This document shows positions 53,753 through 61,878 of a DNA stretch of 64,000 bases, piece by piece. The stretch lies in contig JAVCCE010000015.1 of the NCBI GenBank assembly GCA_030765645.1, positions 1 to 64,000 of the forward strand, given 5' to 3'. Within the stretch, counting starts at the first letter, position 1; the number at the start of each line of letters is the position of its first letter. This DNA comes from Candidatus Hinthialibacter antarcticus (GTDB lineage: Bacteria > Hinthialibacterota > Hinthialibacteria > Hinthialibacterales > Hinthialibacteraceae). Under the pieces are notes generated by a model. It was not told the origin of the DNA. It was given only the letters and a program-made list of their open reading frames with translations, and made no database searches. Made by a program: the position numbers and the translations under genes.

Positions 53753-54889
53753 TCAAAACCCAAACAGTTGTCTATAGTCTTCTTCAGCGTAGCGGTCGGT
53801 CATGCCAGAGATGTAATCCGACGCGCAGCGTTCAAGACCATAGTGTTCAATCCGAGCCTGATAGGCTTCCGGCATTTGTCCGGGATGCTCGGTGTAATGC
53901 TCAAACAAGCGTTGGATAATCAAACGACAGCGCGAGTTTGAGCGCAGTACCTGCGGGTGGCGGTATAAGTGATCGAACAGAAACTTGCGCGACGCCTGCA
54001 CATGCTGCTGCATCCCGGCGCTGAACCCGACCAGACCGTCTTTGACTTCGCCTGTATGTTGGTTCAGCCGCCGCATGGTTTCTTCGGCGAGGTCGGTCAC
54101 CTGACAATTGATGAGATGCAAAATCAGCGGATAGCGCCGCCGTTTGCCGCGCCATTCAGCCACCTGGTCGCGCACCTGCTCCGCCGCCTCGCGCCACAGC
54201 GGCACCGTCATCACGTCGTCGGGATGCAACAAGCCCGAATCAATGCCGTCGTCGAGGTCGTGGCTGCAATACGATATTTCATCCGCCGCGTCAACCACCT
54301 GCGCTTCGACGCAAGGTGCGCCTTCCAGCCCCTGCCCCATACCGCGATAGGGCGTGTGGCTCTTGAGAATGCCGCGCCGCGATTCTTTGGTCAGGTTCAG
54401 CCCGGGAAACTGCGGGTAGCGCACCTCAAGATAATCGACGATGCACAGCGCCTGGGCGTTGTGTTCAAACCCGCCGGATTCATCCGCCAAATCATTCAAT
54501 ATGCGCTCGCCCGCATGACCGAAGGGCGGATGGCCCAGGTCGTGCGCCAGGGCGATGGCCTCGCACAGGTCTTCATTGAGCGACAGCGCCCGCGCCAGCG
54601 TCCTCGCGATCTGCGCAACTTCGAGCGTATGGGTCAGCCGGGTGCGGTAATGGTCGCTAGCGTTGTTGATAAACACCTGGGTTTTGTATTCCAGACGGCG
54701 AAAGGCGCTGCTGTGAATGATGCGGTCGCGGTCGCGCTGGTAGCAGGTGCGGTAGGCGTGTTCTTCTTCATTATATATACGTCCACGCGAATCCGCCGCG
54801 CAGGCAGCGTAGGGCGCGAGGCGCTCGCGCTCTCCTTGTTCGAGCCGTTCCCGCGACATCAGCGAGGATGTTTCATTGGTCTTCGTCAT
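53753..54889 (-). CDS. dgt: Deoxyguanosinetriphosphate triphosphohydrolase-like protein
   Basis: This 378-aa HD-superfamily enzyme hydrolyses dNTPs to deoxynucleoside and triphosphate. Signatures include RDRIIHSSAFRRLEYKTQVF, H87 in RLTHTLEVAQIA, the H116-D117 pair in ALAHDLGHPPFGHAGER, and DAADEISYCSHDLDDGID. Length and the PPFGHAGE box fit the Dgt-like (type 2) subfamily. GAGGTC lies 5 nt before the ATG. It is downstream of an intergenic repeat cluster and upstream of the TA pair on the same strand, with about 100 bp to the antitoxin. Confidence 0.95.
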   Translation of the reverse strand: MTKTNETSSLMSRERLEQGERERLAPYAACAADSRGRIYNEEEHAYRTCYQRDRDRIIHSSAFRRLEYKTQVFINNASDHYRTRLTHTLEVAQIARTLARALSLNEDLCEAIALAHDLGHPPFGHAGERILNDLADESGGFEHNAQALCIVDYLEVRYPQFPGLNLTKESRRGILKSHTPYRGMGQGLEGAPCVEAQVVDAADEISYCSHDLDDGIDSGLLHPDDVMTVPLWREAAEQVRDQVAEWRGKRRRYPLILHLINCQVTDLAEETMRRLNQHTGEVKDGLVGFSAGMQQHVQASRKFLFDHLYRHPQVLRSNSRCRLIIQRLFEHYTEHPGQMPEAYQARIEHYGLERCASDYISGMTDRYAEEDYRQLFGF

Positions 54890-54984
54890 TTTGACCTCAA
54901 TATGGATTCATTTCATGGCATTTATCGCATAATCCCCCCGTCGTCTTCGACTGTACCCCCCTTATTAAGGGGGGTGCTAGGGGG

Positions 54985-55168
54985 CAATGTCATTGACTTA
55001 AGACTTTTAGCCCCCCTTTTTAAGGGGGGACGGCGCTGAAAGCGCCAGGGGGGATTCGGGCGCAACACGTTGCGCCCCTACAGGGCTGATATTTTTGATT
55101 TCGTTGCATCAAGGTCTGCCCTCACTTCGCAACGCCTTGGCTTGCCACCCCTTAAGTCAATGACATTG
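54985..55168. repeat. 184-bp segment bounded by an 18-bp perfect inverted repeat
   Basis: CAATGTCATTGACTTAAG at 54985-55002 is exactly repeated in inverse at 55151-55168. The segment contains a whole family-A repeat. Each arm's outer side has a related GCTAG...GGGG tract. It fills most of the 331-bp gap 54890-55220, which has no gene I can support. Confidence 0.75.
55009..55081 (+). repeat. Family-A three-hairpin repeat, copy 3
   Basis: The parts are AGCCCCCC...AAGGGGGG, GGCGCTGAAAGCGCC, and GGGCGCAACACGTTGCGCCC followed by CTAC. The second and third stems differ from other copies at positions that change together in both arms. An extra CCCCCTTATTAAGGGGG arm lies just upstream at 54956. Confidence 0.85.
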
Positions 55169-55220
55169 GGCTAGAGGGGATTCAAATTAAGTACAAACGT
55201 CAACGGTTCCAACTCCACAC

Positions 55221-55799
55221 TCATCTCAAATAGGCGTCTGGCGGGACATAACCGGGTCGCACGTCGCTCATGTCGAGAATCTTGCGTCCGACCCGGTAGC
55301 GATTGCCGCCCATGTAATACAACAAGAACTCTTCCGGCTGCCATCTGATCTGATCAATTTGTTCATGTACGCCGACATAAAGCACCTCAGCCGTAATCAA
55401 CGGCCGCCCCGGACCCGGAATAATGTCCCGTACGCGGCATTCAATCTGCACCAGACATTCCGTTATCATCAGCGGCGTCACCGTCTTGGCGCGAGTGGTG
55501 GTTAAATTTAACACCCGTAGTTTATCAACGTCGCGACCAGAGTGCACCCCGCAAAAATGCGTCTCTTTAACCAGCGATTCACCCACCACGCCCAAAATAA
55601 AATCACCCGACTCGCGAACAAAATGAAAACTCTGCGAACTCGGCTTCAATGAGACCGCAACCATCGGCGGGTCCATCCCAATCGGCATGTACCACAATAC
55701 CGGAGATACCGTATTCGCCCGTCCCTTACGGGCCGATAGCAATAAAACCGGGTGCGTTGCGATGAAATGCGAAAATGCCTCTATCGGTTTAGATATCAT
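55221..55799 (-). CDS. Flavin reductase / flavoredoxin-like FMN-binding protein
   Basis: From the ATG at 55799 the protein is 192 aa with the flavin-reductase-like split barrel: ATHPVLLLSARKGRANTVSP, MDPPMVAVSLKPSSQSFHFV, FILGVVGESLVKETHFCGVH and IECRVRDIIPGPGRPLITAE. Family members bind FMN and reduce it or pass electrons. A GTG at 55835 could add 12 residues, but the conserved part starts after the ATG. Partner and substrate are unknown. It is divergent from the chaperone operon. Confidence 0.9.
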   Translation of the reverse strand: MISKPIEAFSHFIATHPVLLLSARKGRANTVSPVLWYMPIGMDPPMVAVSLKPSSQSFHFVRESGDFILGVVGESLVKETHFCGVHSGRDVDKLRVLNLTTTRAKTVTPLMITECLVQIECRVRDIIPGPGRPLITAEVLYVGVHEQIDQIRWQPEEFLLYYMGGNRYRVGRKILDMSDVRPGYVPPDAYLR

Positions 55800-55872
55800 C
55801 TCCCGCCCGCTTTCTATATAGTAAAGAGCCGTCACAAATCCGGCGCGTTTTTCTGGAATTGCCTAGTTGCAC

Positions 55873-55901
55873 TTGCTACAACGCCATTGATTCATTACAA
55901 T
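55873..55901 (+). promoter_or_regulatory. Probable sigma70-like promoter of the chaperone operon
   Basis: TTGCTA at 55873-55878 and TACAAT at 55896-55901 are separated by 17 bp. Both match consensus well, and they lie about 65 bp before the GTG of the J-like/TPR gene. No CIRCE inverted repeat is visible. Confidence 0.45.
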
Positions 55902-55965
55902 CGTTCCACTGCCGAAAAAAAATGGCATTTACACAAAAACTATAGCGGCTTTTTACATCAAAATC

Positions 55966-57252
55966 GTGGATACGAATACAGTTACTTTAACCCGCTCACC
56001 CTACGAAATTCTCAAGGTCAACCCTTGGGCTGACGTTGAAACTATCAAAGCGCAATATTTCCACCTGGTGAAGCAATACAACCCGGAATATTACCCGGAA
56101 GAATTTATCGAAATCCGTACGGCCTTCGATATTTTAAAAGAACCTGCGTCACGCGCGGCTTCTGATGTTGAAAATTTCTCCCCGCCGCCGTCGTTCAGTC
56201 ATAGCGACTACAAAGGTATGGACTTACACTCCATTTCACTCTTTAAATTAAACCAAGAGATGAAGACGCTGTGCGGCGAGCGCCAACTCGAACAACTTGA
56301 AGGCGAAGAGAAAGCAAAAGCGCTTCACTTGCTCCACGGCGCAGCGCTTTATCATTCCGTCCATAGTCATATTAATGAAGCCAAAGAAGTCTGGAACAAA
56401 ATTATTGACCTCTATCCAGACGATCAGGAAGCGAAAAGCAACCTGACCTACACCGTCTGGCAAGAAGCCTTCGACCTCGCAGCCGACGGGCAGATGGAAG
56501 AAGCAGAAAACGCCTTCAAACAACTCAACGAAAGCGGCTTCAAAAACGCCGCCATCTATAAAAACGTCGCCCTGGCGCAAGAAAAACAAGGCAAAAAAGA
56601 CGAAAGCCGCGAATCATGGAAAATTGCGATTGATTCGCTTAACGCCGAATTAAAAAATGACCCCGACAACGACTATATAAAAGCTCTGGTCATCGCCGCC
56701 CACAAATACACCGGCGGCTACCACCTCGAAGGCAAAAGCGAAGTCGACGGCAGCGAAGGCAATATCACCGCCGGTTCCGCCAAAGAATTAGGCTACGCCT
56801 GCATCAAACAAGGCAACTGGCGCCAAGCGCTCGAAGCGCTCGAACGCGCCCGGCAAGACAACGAACAGGATGTCGATGTCTTATGCCAACTCGCTTGGGC
56901 CTATCTTAATACAAATCAACATAAAGTCGCGTTTCAAACCTGGAACCACGCCTTGAAGATCGCCTCCTCCAAACAAGGCGTCATCGACCACTTGGTTCGA
57001 GGCCACACCATTTTTGGCAAACGCTTGATGGAACAACGCATCTTCAACCAGGCGTTAGTCCAATTTAAAAACGCCCTCAAACACGAACCCAAAAATTTCG
57101 AATTGCGGCTTCTGTTGGGCGAAACCTATTTCCAAATGCGAAACTTTACCTCCGCGTTAGCGGAATATCAGCGGGTGATGGATGTTGACCCGCGCAATAA
57201 AGTGGCCCGGCAGGGCGTGAGAGAATGTAAACGTCTTGGAGGCCTCCGATGA
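55966..57252 (+). CDS. J-domain-like protein with TPR repeats
   Basis: The N-terminal 75 residues follow the J-domain layout (SPYEILKVNPWADVETIKAQ; EEFIEIRTAFDILKEPASRA). The invariant HPD tripeptide is replaced by N-P-E in KQYNPEYYPEE, so stimulation of DnaK ATPase by the usual route is doubtful. The remaining part of the 428 aa has about six TPRs (ALEALERARQDNEQDVDVLC; ALVQFKNALKHEPKNFELRL). It starts with GTG without a clear ribosome site, and no ATG lies near in frame. It overlaps grpE by 4 bp. It may deliver clients to the linked DnaK or act as an assembly scaffold. Confidence 0.85.
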   Translation: MDTNTVTLTRSPYEILKVNPWADVETIKAQYFHLVKQYNPEYYPEEFIEIRTAFDILKEPASRAASDVENFSPPPSFSHSDYKGMDLHSISLFKLNQEMKTLCGERQLEQLEGEEKAKALHLLHGAALYHSVHSHINEAKEVWNKIIDLYPDDQEAKSNLTYTVWQEAFDLAADGQMEEAENAFKQLNESGFKNAAIYKNVALAQEKQGKKDESRESWKIAIDSLNAELKNDPDNDYIKALVIAAHKYTGGYHLEGKSEVDGSEGNITAGSAKELGYACIKQGNWRQALEALERARQDNEQDVDVLCQLAWAYLNTNQHKVAFQTWNHALKIASSKQGVIDHLVRGHTIFGKRLMEQRIFNQALVQFKNALKHEPKNFELRLLLGETYFQMRNFTSALAEYQRVMDVDPRNKVARQGVRECKRLGGLR

Positions 57253-57794
57253 TTGGTTGGTTGACCCGTTCCAGTCAACCCGATCCTCGCGACGTCTTCC
57301 CAATCGACAACATGCCGATTGAAACATATGGAGGCAAAGGGACCAGCGCAGTCAGGCTGATGTACAAAAAAATGCCAGCCTTGCCTGCTCCCGGCGAAAC
57401 GCGGCGTCTAGCGGTAAAAAACGGCCTAGACAAGAATAAGGAAGAATTTTTCCGCCGCATTCTCCCAATACTTGACAGTTTTGACACGATCTTTAACTAT
57501 ACGAAAAACAGTAGTTTAGATGATAGCGATACACTCGCGAACTGGGTCAAAACGCTCGAAGCCCTCTATAGGCGCTTGCTCTCGGCTCTAGAAAAAGAAG
57601 GCTTGGTTGGGATAGAATCGCAAGGACAACAATTAGACCTCTCTGTTCATGAGGTTGTTGAAACCCGCGGAGCCCCTGAAAAACCCAACCAATTGATATT
57701 GGAAGAAATGGTCAAGGGGTATCGGTACGGAAACCGGGTTCTACGCGACGCAAAGGTAATTATCGTGAAGAACCCGAAAATAATTGAAGAATAA
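57249..57794 (+). CDS. grpE: GrpE-like nucleotide exchange factor
   Basis: The 181-aa protein has a GrpE core in its C-terminal half: FFRRILPILDSFDTIFNYTK, LEALYRRLLSALEKEGLVGI, DLSVHEVVETRGAPEKPNQ and EEMVKGYRYGNRVLRDAKVI. The N-terminal third (DPRDVFPIDNMPIETYGGKG) is not the usual acidic coiled coil, which is unusual. GrpE releases ADP from DnaK. It is coupled to the J-like gene by ATGA and lies 170 bp before dnaK. Confidence 0.88.
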   Translation: MIGWLTRSSQPDPRDVFPIDNMPIETYGGKGTSAVRLMYKKMPALPAPGETRRLAVKNGLDKNKEEFFRRILPILDSFDTIFNYTKNSSLDDSDTLANWVKTLEALYRRLLSALEKEGLVGIESQGQQLDLSVHEVVETRGAPEKPNQLILEEMVKGYRYGNRVLRDAKVIIVKNPKIIEE

Positions 57795-57927
57795 GAATAA
57801 TACTTTACAAATACGCGTTCATCTGGATGATGCTCTCATCGCCGGATTTAGCGTCAATCGAAAAGATTTATTGATTGATAGGCCGGATTTTCACGACAAG
57901 TTCATCGAACTTATGATATATATCTAG
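57784..57927 (+). CDS. Possible 47-aa small protein between grpE and dnaK
   Basis: A TTG at 57784, overlapping the grpE stop, opens a frame reading through LQIRVHLDDALIAGFSVNRK and FHDKFIELMIYI to TAG at 57925. The sequence is amphipathic and not low-complexity, but the ribosome site is weak and I recognise no family. It could equally be untranslated leader of dnaK. Confidence 0.2.
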   Translation: MKNKNNTLQIRVHLDDALIAGFSVNRKDLLIDRPDFHDKFIELMIYI

Positions 57928-57964
57928 GCCATACACTGAACGCGCGCCGGAGGATGTAGAATAG

Positions 57965-59719
57965 ATGGCTAGGATTTTAGGCATCGACCTTGGAACAACT
58001 AACTCCGTAGTTGCGTATATGGCAGGCGATAAGCCTGTCATTATCCCCAACGACTTAGGAGACCGGATAACACCGTCGATTGTTTTCTTTCAAGACGACA
58101 GTTCGGTTCTAGTCGGTAAAAAAGCCCGGCGGGCGGCAGGTATGAACCCTGACCGCTCCATCTTCTCGATTAAGCGTCACATGGGAACGGCCTACCGCGT
58201 CGATATCGACGGCAAAAGCCACACCCCGCAAGAGATTTCAGCCTGCGTCTTGCAGAAATTGAAATCTGACGCCGAAGAATTTCTCGGAGAAGAATGCCCG
58301 CAAGCCGTCATCACAGTTCCGGCTTATTTTACGGATGCGCAACGCCAAGCGACCCGCGACGCGGGTGAAATCGCTGGATTCACCGTTCGCCGGATCATCG
58401 ACGAACCCACAGCAGCCGCGATCTCTTATGGTCTCGAAAGAGAAAGCGACCAGATTTTGATGGTCTATGATCTTGGCGGCGGTACGTTTGACGTCTCCAT
58501 CATCGAAATGGTCGAAGGCGTCTTTCAAGTCTTGTCAATCAAAGGCAATAACCACTTAGGCGGCGACGACTTCGACGCCCGCATCGTTGAATATCTGCTT
58601 GAAAAGTTTAAACAAAAAGAAAACATCGACCTCACTGGCGATTCCAAAGCGATGTTCCGCCTTCGCGAAGCCGCCCAGGAAGCCAAAATCGAACTCTCCG
58701 GCGTCACCAAGACGGAAATCATCGTCGAAGCCATCGCCATGACCGATAAAGGCCCGGTGACTCTCTCCGAAGAACTCACCCGCGCCGAGTTTGAAAGCCT
58801 GGTTCACGACCTGATCGAAATGACCTCGCAACCGACCCTGGATGCGATTCAAGACGCTGGCTTGAAACCAGAAGATATTTCCAATGTCCTCTTAGTTGGT
58901 GGTAGTACACGCATTCCCTATGTACAACAAACGGTCGCCAAGATCGTCGCCAAAGAGCCGCGCAAAGACGTCAGCCCGGATGAATGCGTTGCCTTGGGCG
59001 CTGCGGTGCAGGCGTATATCCTTGCCCCGCTTGACGATGAACTACAACATTCGGCGGCGGACCAGGTGCATAAAGACGGCCCGGTTATCGTCCACTTGAC
59101 GCCGTTCTCGCTTGGCGTCGGGTTAGCCGAAGACCGATACGGCGTATTGATCGAGCGCAACTCGACCTATCCGACCGAAGCCAAAGACCTATTTACCACA
59201 ACCCGCGACTTCCAGGACGCGATCAGTTTCCCGATTTATGAAGGCGAAGAGAACATCGCTTCGGCGAACACCTTCCTGGATATGCTGCGCATCGACAAAA
59301 TTCCGCCCGCGCCGCGCGGCGTACCGCGCATCGAAGTCACCTTCCGCCTCAATCAGGACCGTATCCTCGAAGCGACGGCGAAAGACCTGACCACCGATAC
59401 CGAAGTCAGCATCACCGTTATGGCGACCGACAACCGCCTCAGCGACGAAGAGCGCGGCTCGTTGAAACAACAGGCGCAAGAGCGCGTCGTCCAACAAATG
59501 TCACATCGTCAGCAACAAGACATGGCGAATGAAGTCGATAGTTTGGTGTTCCGCGCCAAACGGGTCTTCTCTGAATCCGAAGACCCAATGGCCGAAGAAG
59601 CCATGAAGGTGATCGGCGACCTCGAAGATGCGCGTACGCAATCAGACGATACGTCGGTGCAAGAAAAAATGGGCCAGTTAAACGATATGTTGGCCCGTTA
59701 TGAAACAGCCGATTATTAA
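57965..59719 (+). CDS. dnaK: DnaK/Hsp70-family chaperone with short C-terminus
   Basis: The 584-aa protein has full Hsp70 ATPase motifs: GIDLGTTNSVVAYMAG, VPAYFTDAQRQATRDAGEIA, DEPTAAAISYGLE, YDLGGGTFDVSI and LVGGSTRIPYVQ. A substrate-binding beta part follows (LTPFSLGVGLAEDRYGVLIE) with a shortened helical lid. It is about 55 residues shorter than typical DnaK and lacks the long glycine-rich acidic tail. An extra segment (APLDDELQHSAADQVHKDG) sits before the substrate domain. Linked GrpE and J-like genes suggest a dedicated secondary chaperone set rather than the housekeeping one. GGAGG lies 11 nt upstream of the ATG. Confidence 0.93.
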   Translation: MARILGIDLGTTNSVVAYMAGDKPVIIPNDLGDRITPSIVFFQDDSSVLVGKKARRAAGMNPDRSIFSIKRHMGTAYRVDIDGKSHTPQEISACVLQKLKSDAEEFLGEECPQAVITVPAYFTDAQRQATRDAGEIAGFTVRRIIDEPTAAAISYGLERESDQILMVYDLGGGTFDVSIIEMVEGVFQVLSIKGNNHLGGDDFDARIVEYLLEKFKQKENIDLTGDSKAMFRLREAAQEAKIELSGVTKTEIIVEAIAMTDKGPVTLSEELTRAEFESLVHDLIEMTSQPTLDAIQDAGLKPEDISNVLLVGGSTRIPYVQQTVAKIVAKEPRKDVSPDECVALGAAVQAYILAPLDDELQHSAADQVHKDGPVIVHLTPFSLGVGLAEDRYGVLIERNSTYPTEAKDLFTTTRDFQDAISFPIYEGEENIASANTFLDMLRIDKIPPAPRGVPRIEVTFRLNQDRILEATAKDLTTDTEVSITVMATDNRLSDEERGSLKQQAQERVVQQMSHRQQQDMANEVDSLVFRAKRVFSESEDPMAEEAMKVIGDLEDARTQSDDTSVQEKMGQLNDMLARYETADY

Positions 59720-59758
59720 ACGAGAAAACAAGTTTTATTACGCTTTACTACCTTTATT

Positions 59759-59789
59759 CCAGACGGCCTTCGCGCCGTCTGGTTTTTTG
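59759..59789 (+). terminator. Rho-independent terminator after dnaK
   Basis: CCAGACGGC / GCCGTCTGG (9 bp) around CTTCGC, followed by six T, 40 bp after the dnaK stop. Confidence 0.92.
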
Positions 59790-59895
59790 TTTGGACTAAT
59801 TTTCACGGACAACAAAGAGGCGCTGCGTATTGATTCAAGTGCTGGCATTCGGCCCTGCCCTTGTCACCCGGTCAAGTCGTTATAGACAGGTTGTT

Positions 59896-59976
59896 AGCCC
59901 CCTTTCCATAAGGGGGGAGGGCGTCGCAGACGCCAGGGGGGATTTGAAAAACGGGCGCAGCGCGCTGCGCCCCTAC
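59896..59976 (+). repeat. Family-A three-hairpin repeat, copy 4
   Basis: The parts are AGCCCCCTTTCC...AAGGGGGG, GGCGTCGCAGACGCC, and a perfect palindrome GGGCGCAGCGCGCTGCGCCC with CTAC after it; an extra GAAAAAC tract precedes the palindrome. It lies in the 477-bp gap between dnaK and the next gene; the rest of that gap holds a possible promoter and a leader hairpin. Confidence 0.85.
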
Positions 59977-60117
59977 TTTATCAAAAGGGCAATAAGACGC
60001 GATGGAGACAAGCGAAACCGAACCCCGAGAAATTCATGTGATACAAGTAAAAATGGACAGAACGGCCTAACGGGCCAAGCCGATCAACCGTTATTTAGAA
60101 ACGCGCCGCGCTAACCC

Positions 60118-60147
60118 TGCCAGATTATGGGGGTTTCGCGATACAAT
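60118..60147 (+). promoter_or_regulatory. Possible promoter with shared GGGTTTYGCGATAC motif
   Basis: TACAAT at 60142-60147 could be a -10 box, with a weak -35 TGCCAG 18 bp upstream. The stretch GGGTTTCGCGATAC around it reappears before larB. Confidence 0.35.
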
Positions 60148-60159
60148 AGAAATGAACAC

Positions 60160-60178
60160 GGCCATTCAATGAATGGCC
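60160..60178 (+). promoter_or_regulatory. Leader hairpin next to the ribosome site
   Basis: GGCCATTC pairs with GAATGGCC around AAT (8 bp). It ends 5 nt before AAGGAG, so it could affect ribosome access to the zinc-ribbon/TPR gene. Confidence 0.4.
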
Positions 60179-60196
60179 CTTGTAAGGAGAAAGTGA

Positions 60197-61801
60197 ATGG
60201 ATGCCATCCTCTGCCCGGAATGCGGAGCGAGCAACCCGATTGAGGCGCATGTTTGCGAAGAGTGCAACGCTGACCTGTCTGCGGTCAAAAGCGTCATTGA
60301 TACCGCCAATTCCCACTATAACGAGGCGCTGGCCTTAGCCCATAACGGGAAACTAGACGAAGCCCTGGGGCAAATCGAAGCCTCATTGGCGCTGTCTTCT
60401 GAAAATCCGCAATTCCATAACCTGATGGGCACCATCTACGCCCAAAAAGGGCTTTATACCGAAGCGATGCGCGCTTGGGAACGCTGCATGGCGCTCGACC
60501 CGGAATTTGAAAAAGCCTACAAAAATATGGAAAAAGCCCGCCGCATGGAAGAAGAAGCGGTCGAAGAAGACGAGCAGCGCCCGTACATTATGAAGATGTA
60601 CATCGCCTACGCCGCCGCCGCGCTGTTTCTTGTCGTCACCCTGTATTTTGGCTTCCGTCTGAATTCAAAAAACCGCATGATCGACGACTATTCCGTCCAG
60701 TTGGCTGCCAAAGACCAAGCCATCGACGCTCAAAAAGACCGTCTCAACAAAGCCGAAGCCGAAGTCAACGCATTCAAGACGAATTTCCCCGAAGGCGGCG
60801 TTGAAGGCATGCTTCAACGATTGACCCAAGCCGATTCTCTGGCGGAAACCCGCGAACTCCAAATTCAACGAATCACTGCATTGCGCACCAAAGAACGTGA
60901 CGGATTTCGCGACCAGATCGCCGCGCTGCAAAAAGAAAAAGAGGATTTGGTTCGCGAGACCCAAAAAATCAACGCGCTGCAAACCGAAATCCGCACCCGC
61001 GACGCCAAAACACAAACGCTGGAAAAACAACTGTCCGACACCCAACACGCGCTGACGCTGTCGCAAGAACAAGCGGAAGGATACCGCGCTCAACTCACCT
61101 CAGAGCAAACCAGCGCCCAAACCGCCCGCCTCAGCCATGAAGAAGAAATCAAAACCGTGCGCCGCACCTATGACCAGAATATCGAAACCCTGCGCGAAGA
61201 CAATCGAAAACTGCGCGACGAAATCGCAACCCTGCAACGCAACATTGACGACTACAAATACGCCAACGAACTCGCCGTCCAAGCCCGCGACCAGTTGCAG
61301 CAAAACAACTATGAACTCGCGCTGCAAAACGTCGATGCGGGGCTGGGCCGCGCGACCGATCACGCCTTGCTGCTTTCCATGCAAGAAACCATTCAAGAGA
61401 TTTTAGACGACCCGCTTGAACAAGCGCTTCGCCGCGAAGAAACTCGCAACCGCATACAGCAGTTGCAAGAAAAACGCAAAGAATTGGCCTCTCGCTTATT
61501 GAAAGACGCCAACACCAGCCTCTCCAACGGACAGTTGGATGAATCCGTCGAATTGGCCGAACAAGTCATCAAATTGCTGCCGGACGATGAACGCAGCAAA
61601 GCCGACGCGCAAAAAGTGATTGATCGGACAGAAGAACAAAAAACCAAATTGCGTCTCATTTTACTGGAAGCCAAACAATCAATCACCGATAATGATCTCA
61701 ACGGCGCGAAAAAGAAACTTCAACAGGCGGTGAAAATTTCATCCTCTCATCCTGAAGTCAAAGCCTTAGAAGCGCAGCTGAGCGAAAACCAGGAATCCTA
61801 A
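60197..61801 (+). CDS. Membrane protein with zinc ribbon, TPR, membrane helix and long coiled coil
   Basis: The order over 534 aa is: an N-terminal zinc ribbon (CPECGA...CEECNA, residues 6-25), two TPRs (about 35-115), a membrane helix (about 133-153, IAYAAAALFLVVTLYFGF), a coiled coil of about 200 residues (160-370, rich in Gln/Glu/Lys), and a C-terminal helical TPR-like part (LKDANTSLSNGQLDESVELA). The layout suggests a cytosolic sensing or docking head with a coiled-coil stalk across the inner membrane. I recognise no named family. AAGGAG lies upstream. It follows the chaperone operon but has its own leader. Confidence 0.75.
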   Translation: MDAILCPECGASNPIEAHVCEECNADLSAVKSVIDTANSHYNEALALAHNGKLDEALGQIEASLALSSENPQFHNLMGTIYAQKGLYTEAMRAWERCMALDPEFEKAYKNMEKARRMEEEAVEEDEQRPYIMKMYIAYAAAALFLVVTLYFGFRLNSKNRMIDDYSVQLAAKDQAIDAQKDRLNKAEAEVNAFKTNFPEGGVEGMLQRLTQADSLAETRELQIQRITALRTKERDGFRDQIAALQKEKEDLVRETQKINALQTEIRTRDAKTQTLEKQLSDTQHALTLSQEQAEGYRAQLTSEQTSAQTARLSHEEEIKTVRRTYDQNIETLREDNRKLRDEIATLQRNIDDYKYANELAVQARDQLQQNNYELALQNVDAGLGRATDHALLLSMQETIQEILDDPLEQALRREETRNRIQQLQEKRKELASRLLKDANTSLSNGQLDESVELAEQVIKLLPDDERSKADAQKVIDRTEEQKTKLRLILLEAKQSITDNDLNGAKKKLQQAVKISSSHPEVKALEAQLSENQES

Positions 61802-61815
61802 TCGCTCATTTGAAT

Positions 61816-61845
61816 TTGGCGGTCAGACGGGTTTTGCGATACTGT
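61816..61845 (+). promoter_or_regulatory. Possible promoter of larB with shared GGGTTTYGCGATAC motif
   Basis: TTGGCG at 61816 and TACTGT at 61840 are separated by 18 bp; GGGTTTTGCGATAC overlaps the -10. The spacing and the motif match the site at 60118-60147. Confidence 0.35.
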
Positions 61846-61878
61846 AAGACGCAGTGAGACCATTTTTTTGAGGTTACG

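Noticed and set aside
53969..55039. 356-aa plus-strand frame opposite dgt
   Set aside because: It is antisense to a well-supported dGTPase and runs into the intergenic repeats.
59830..60114. 94-aa plus-strand frame after dnaK
   Set aside because: It is read through a family-A repeat; no ribosome site or family.
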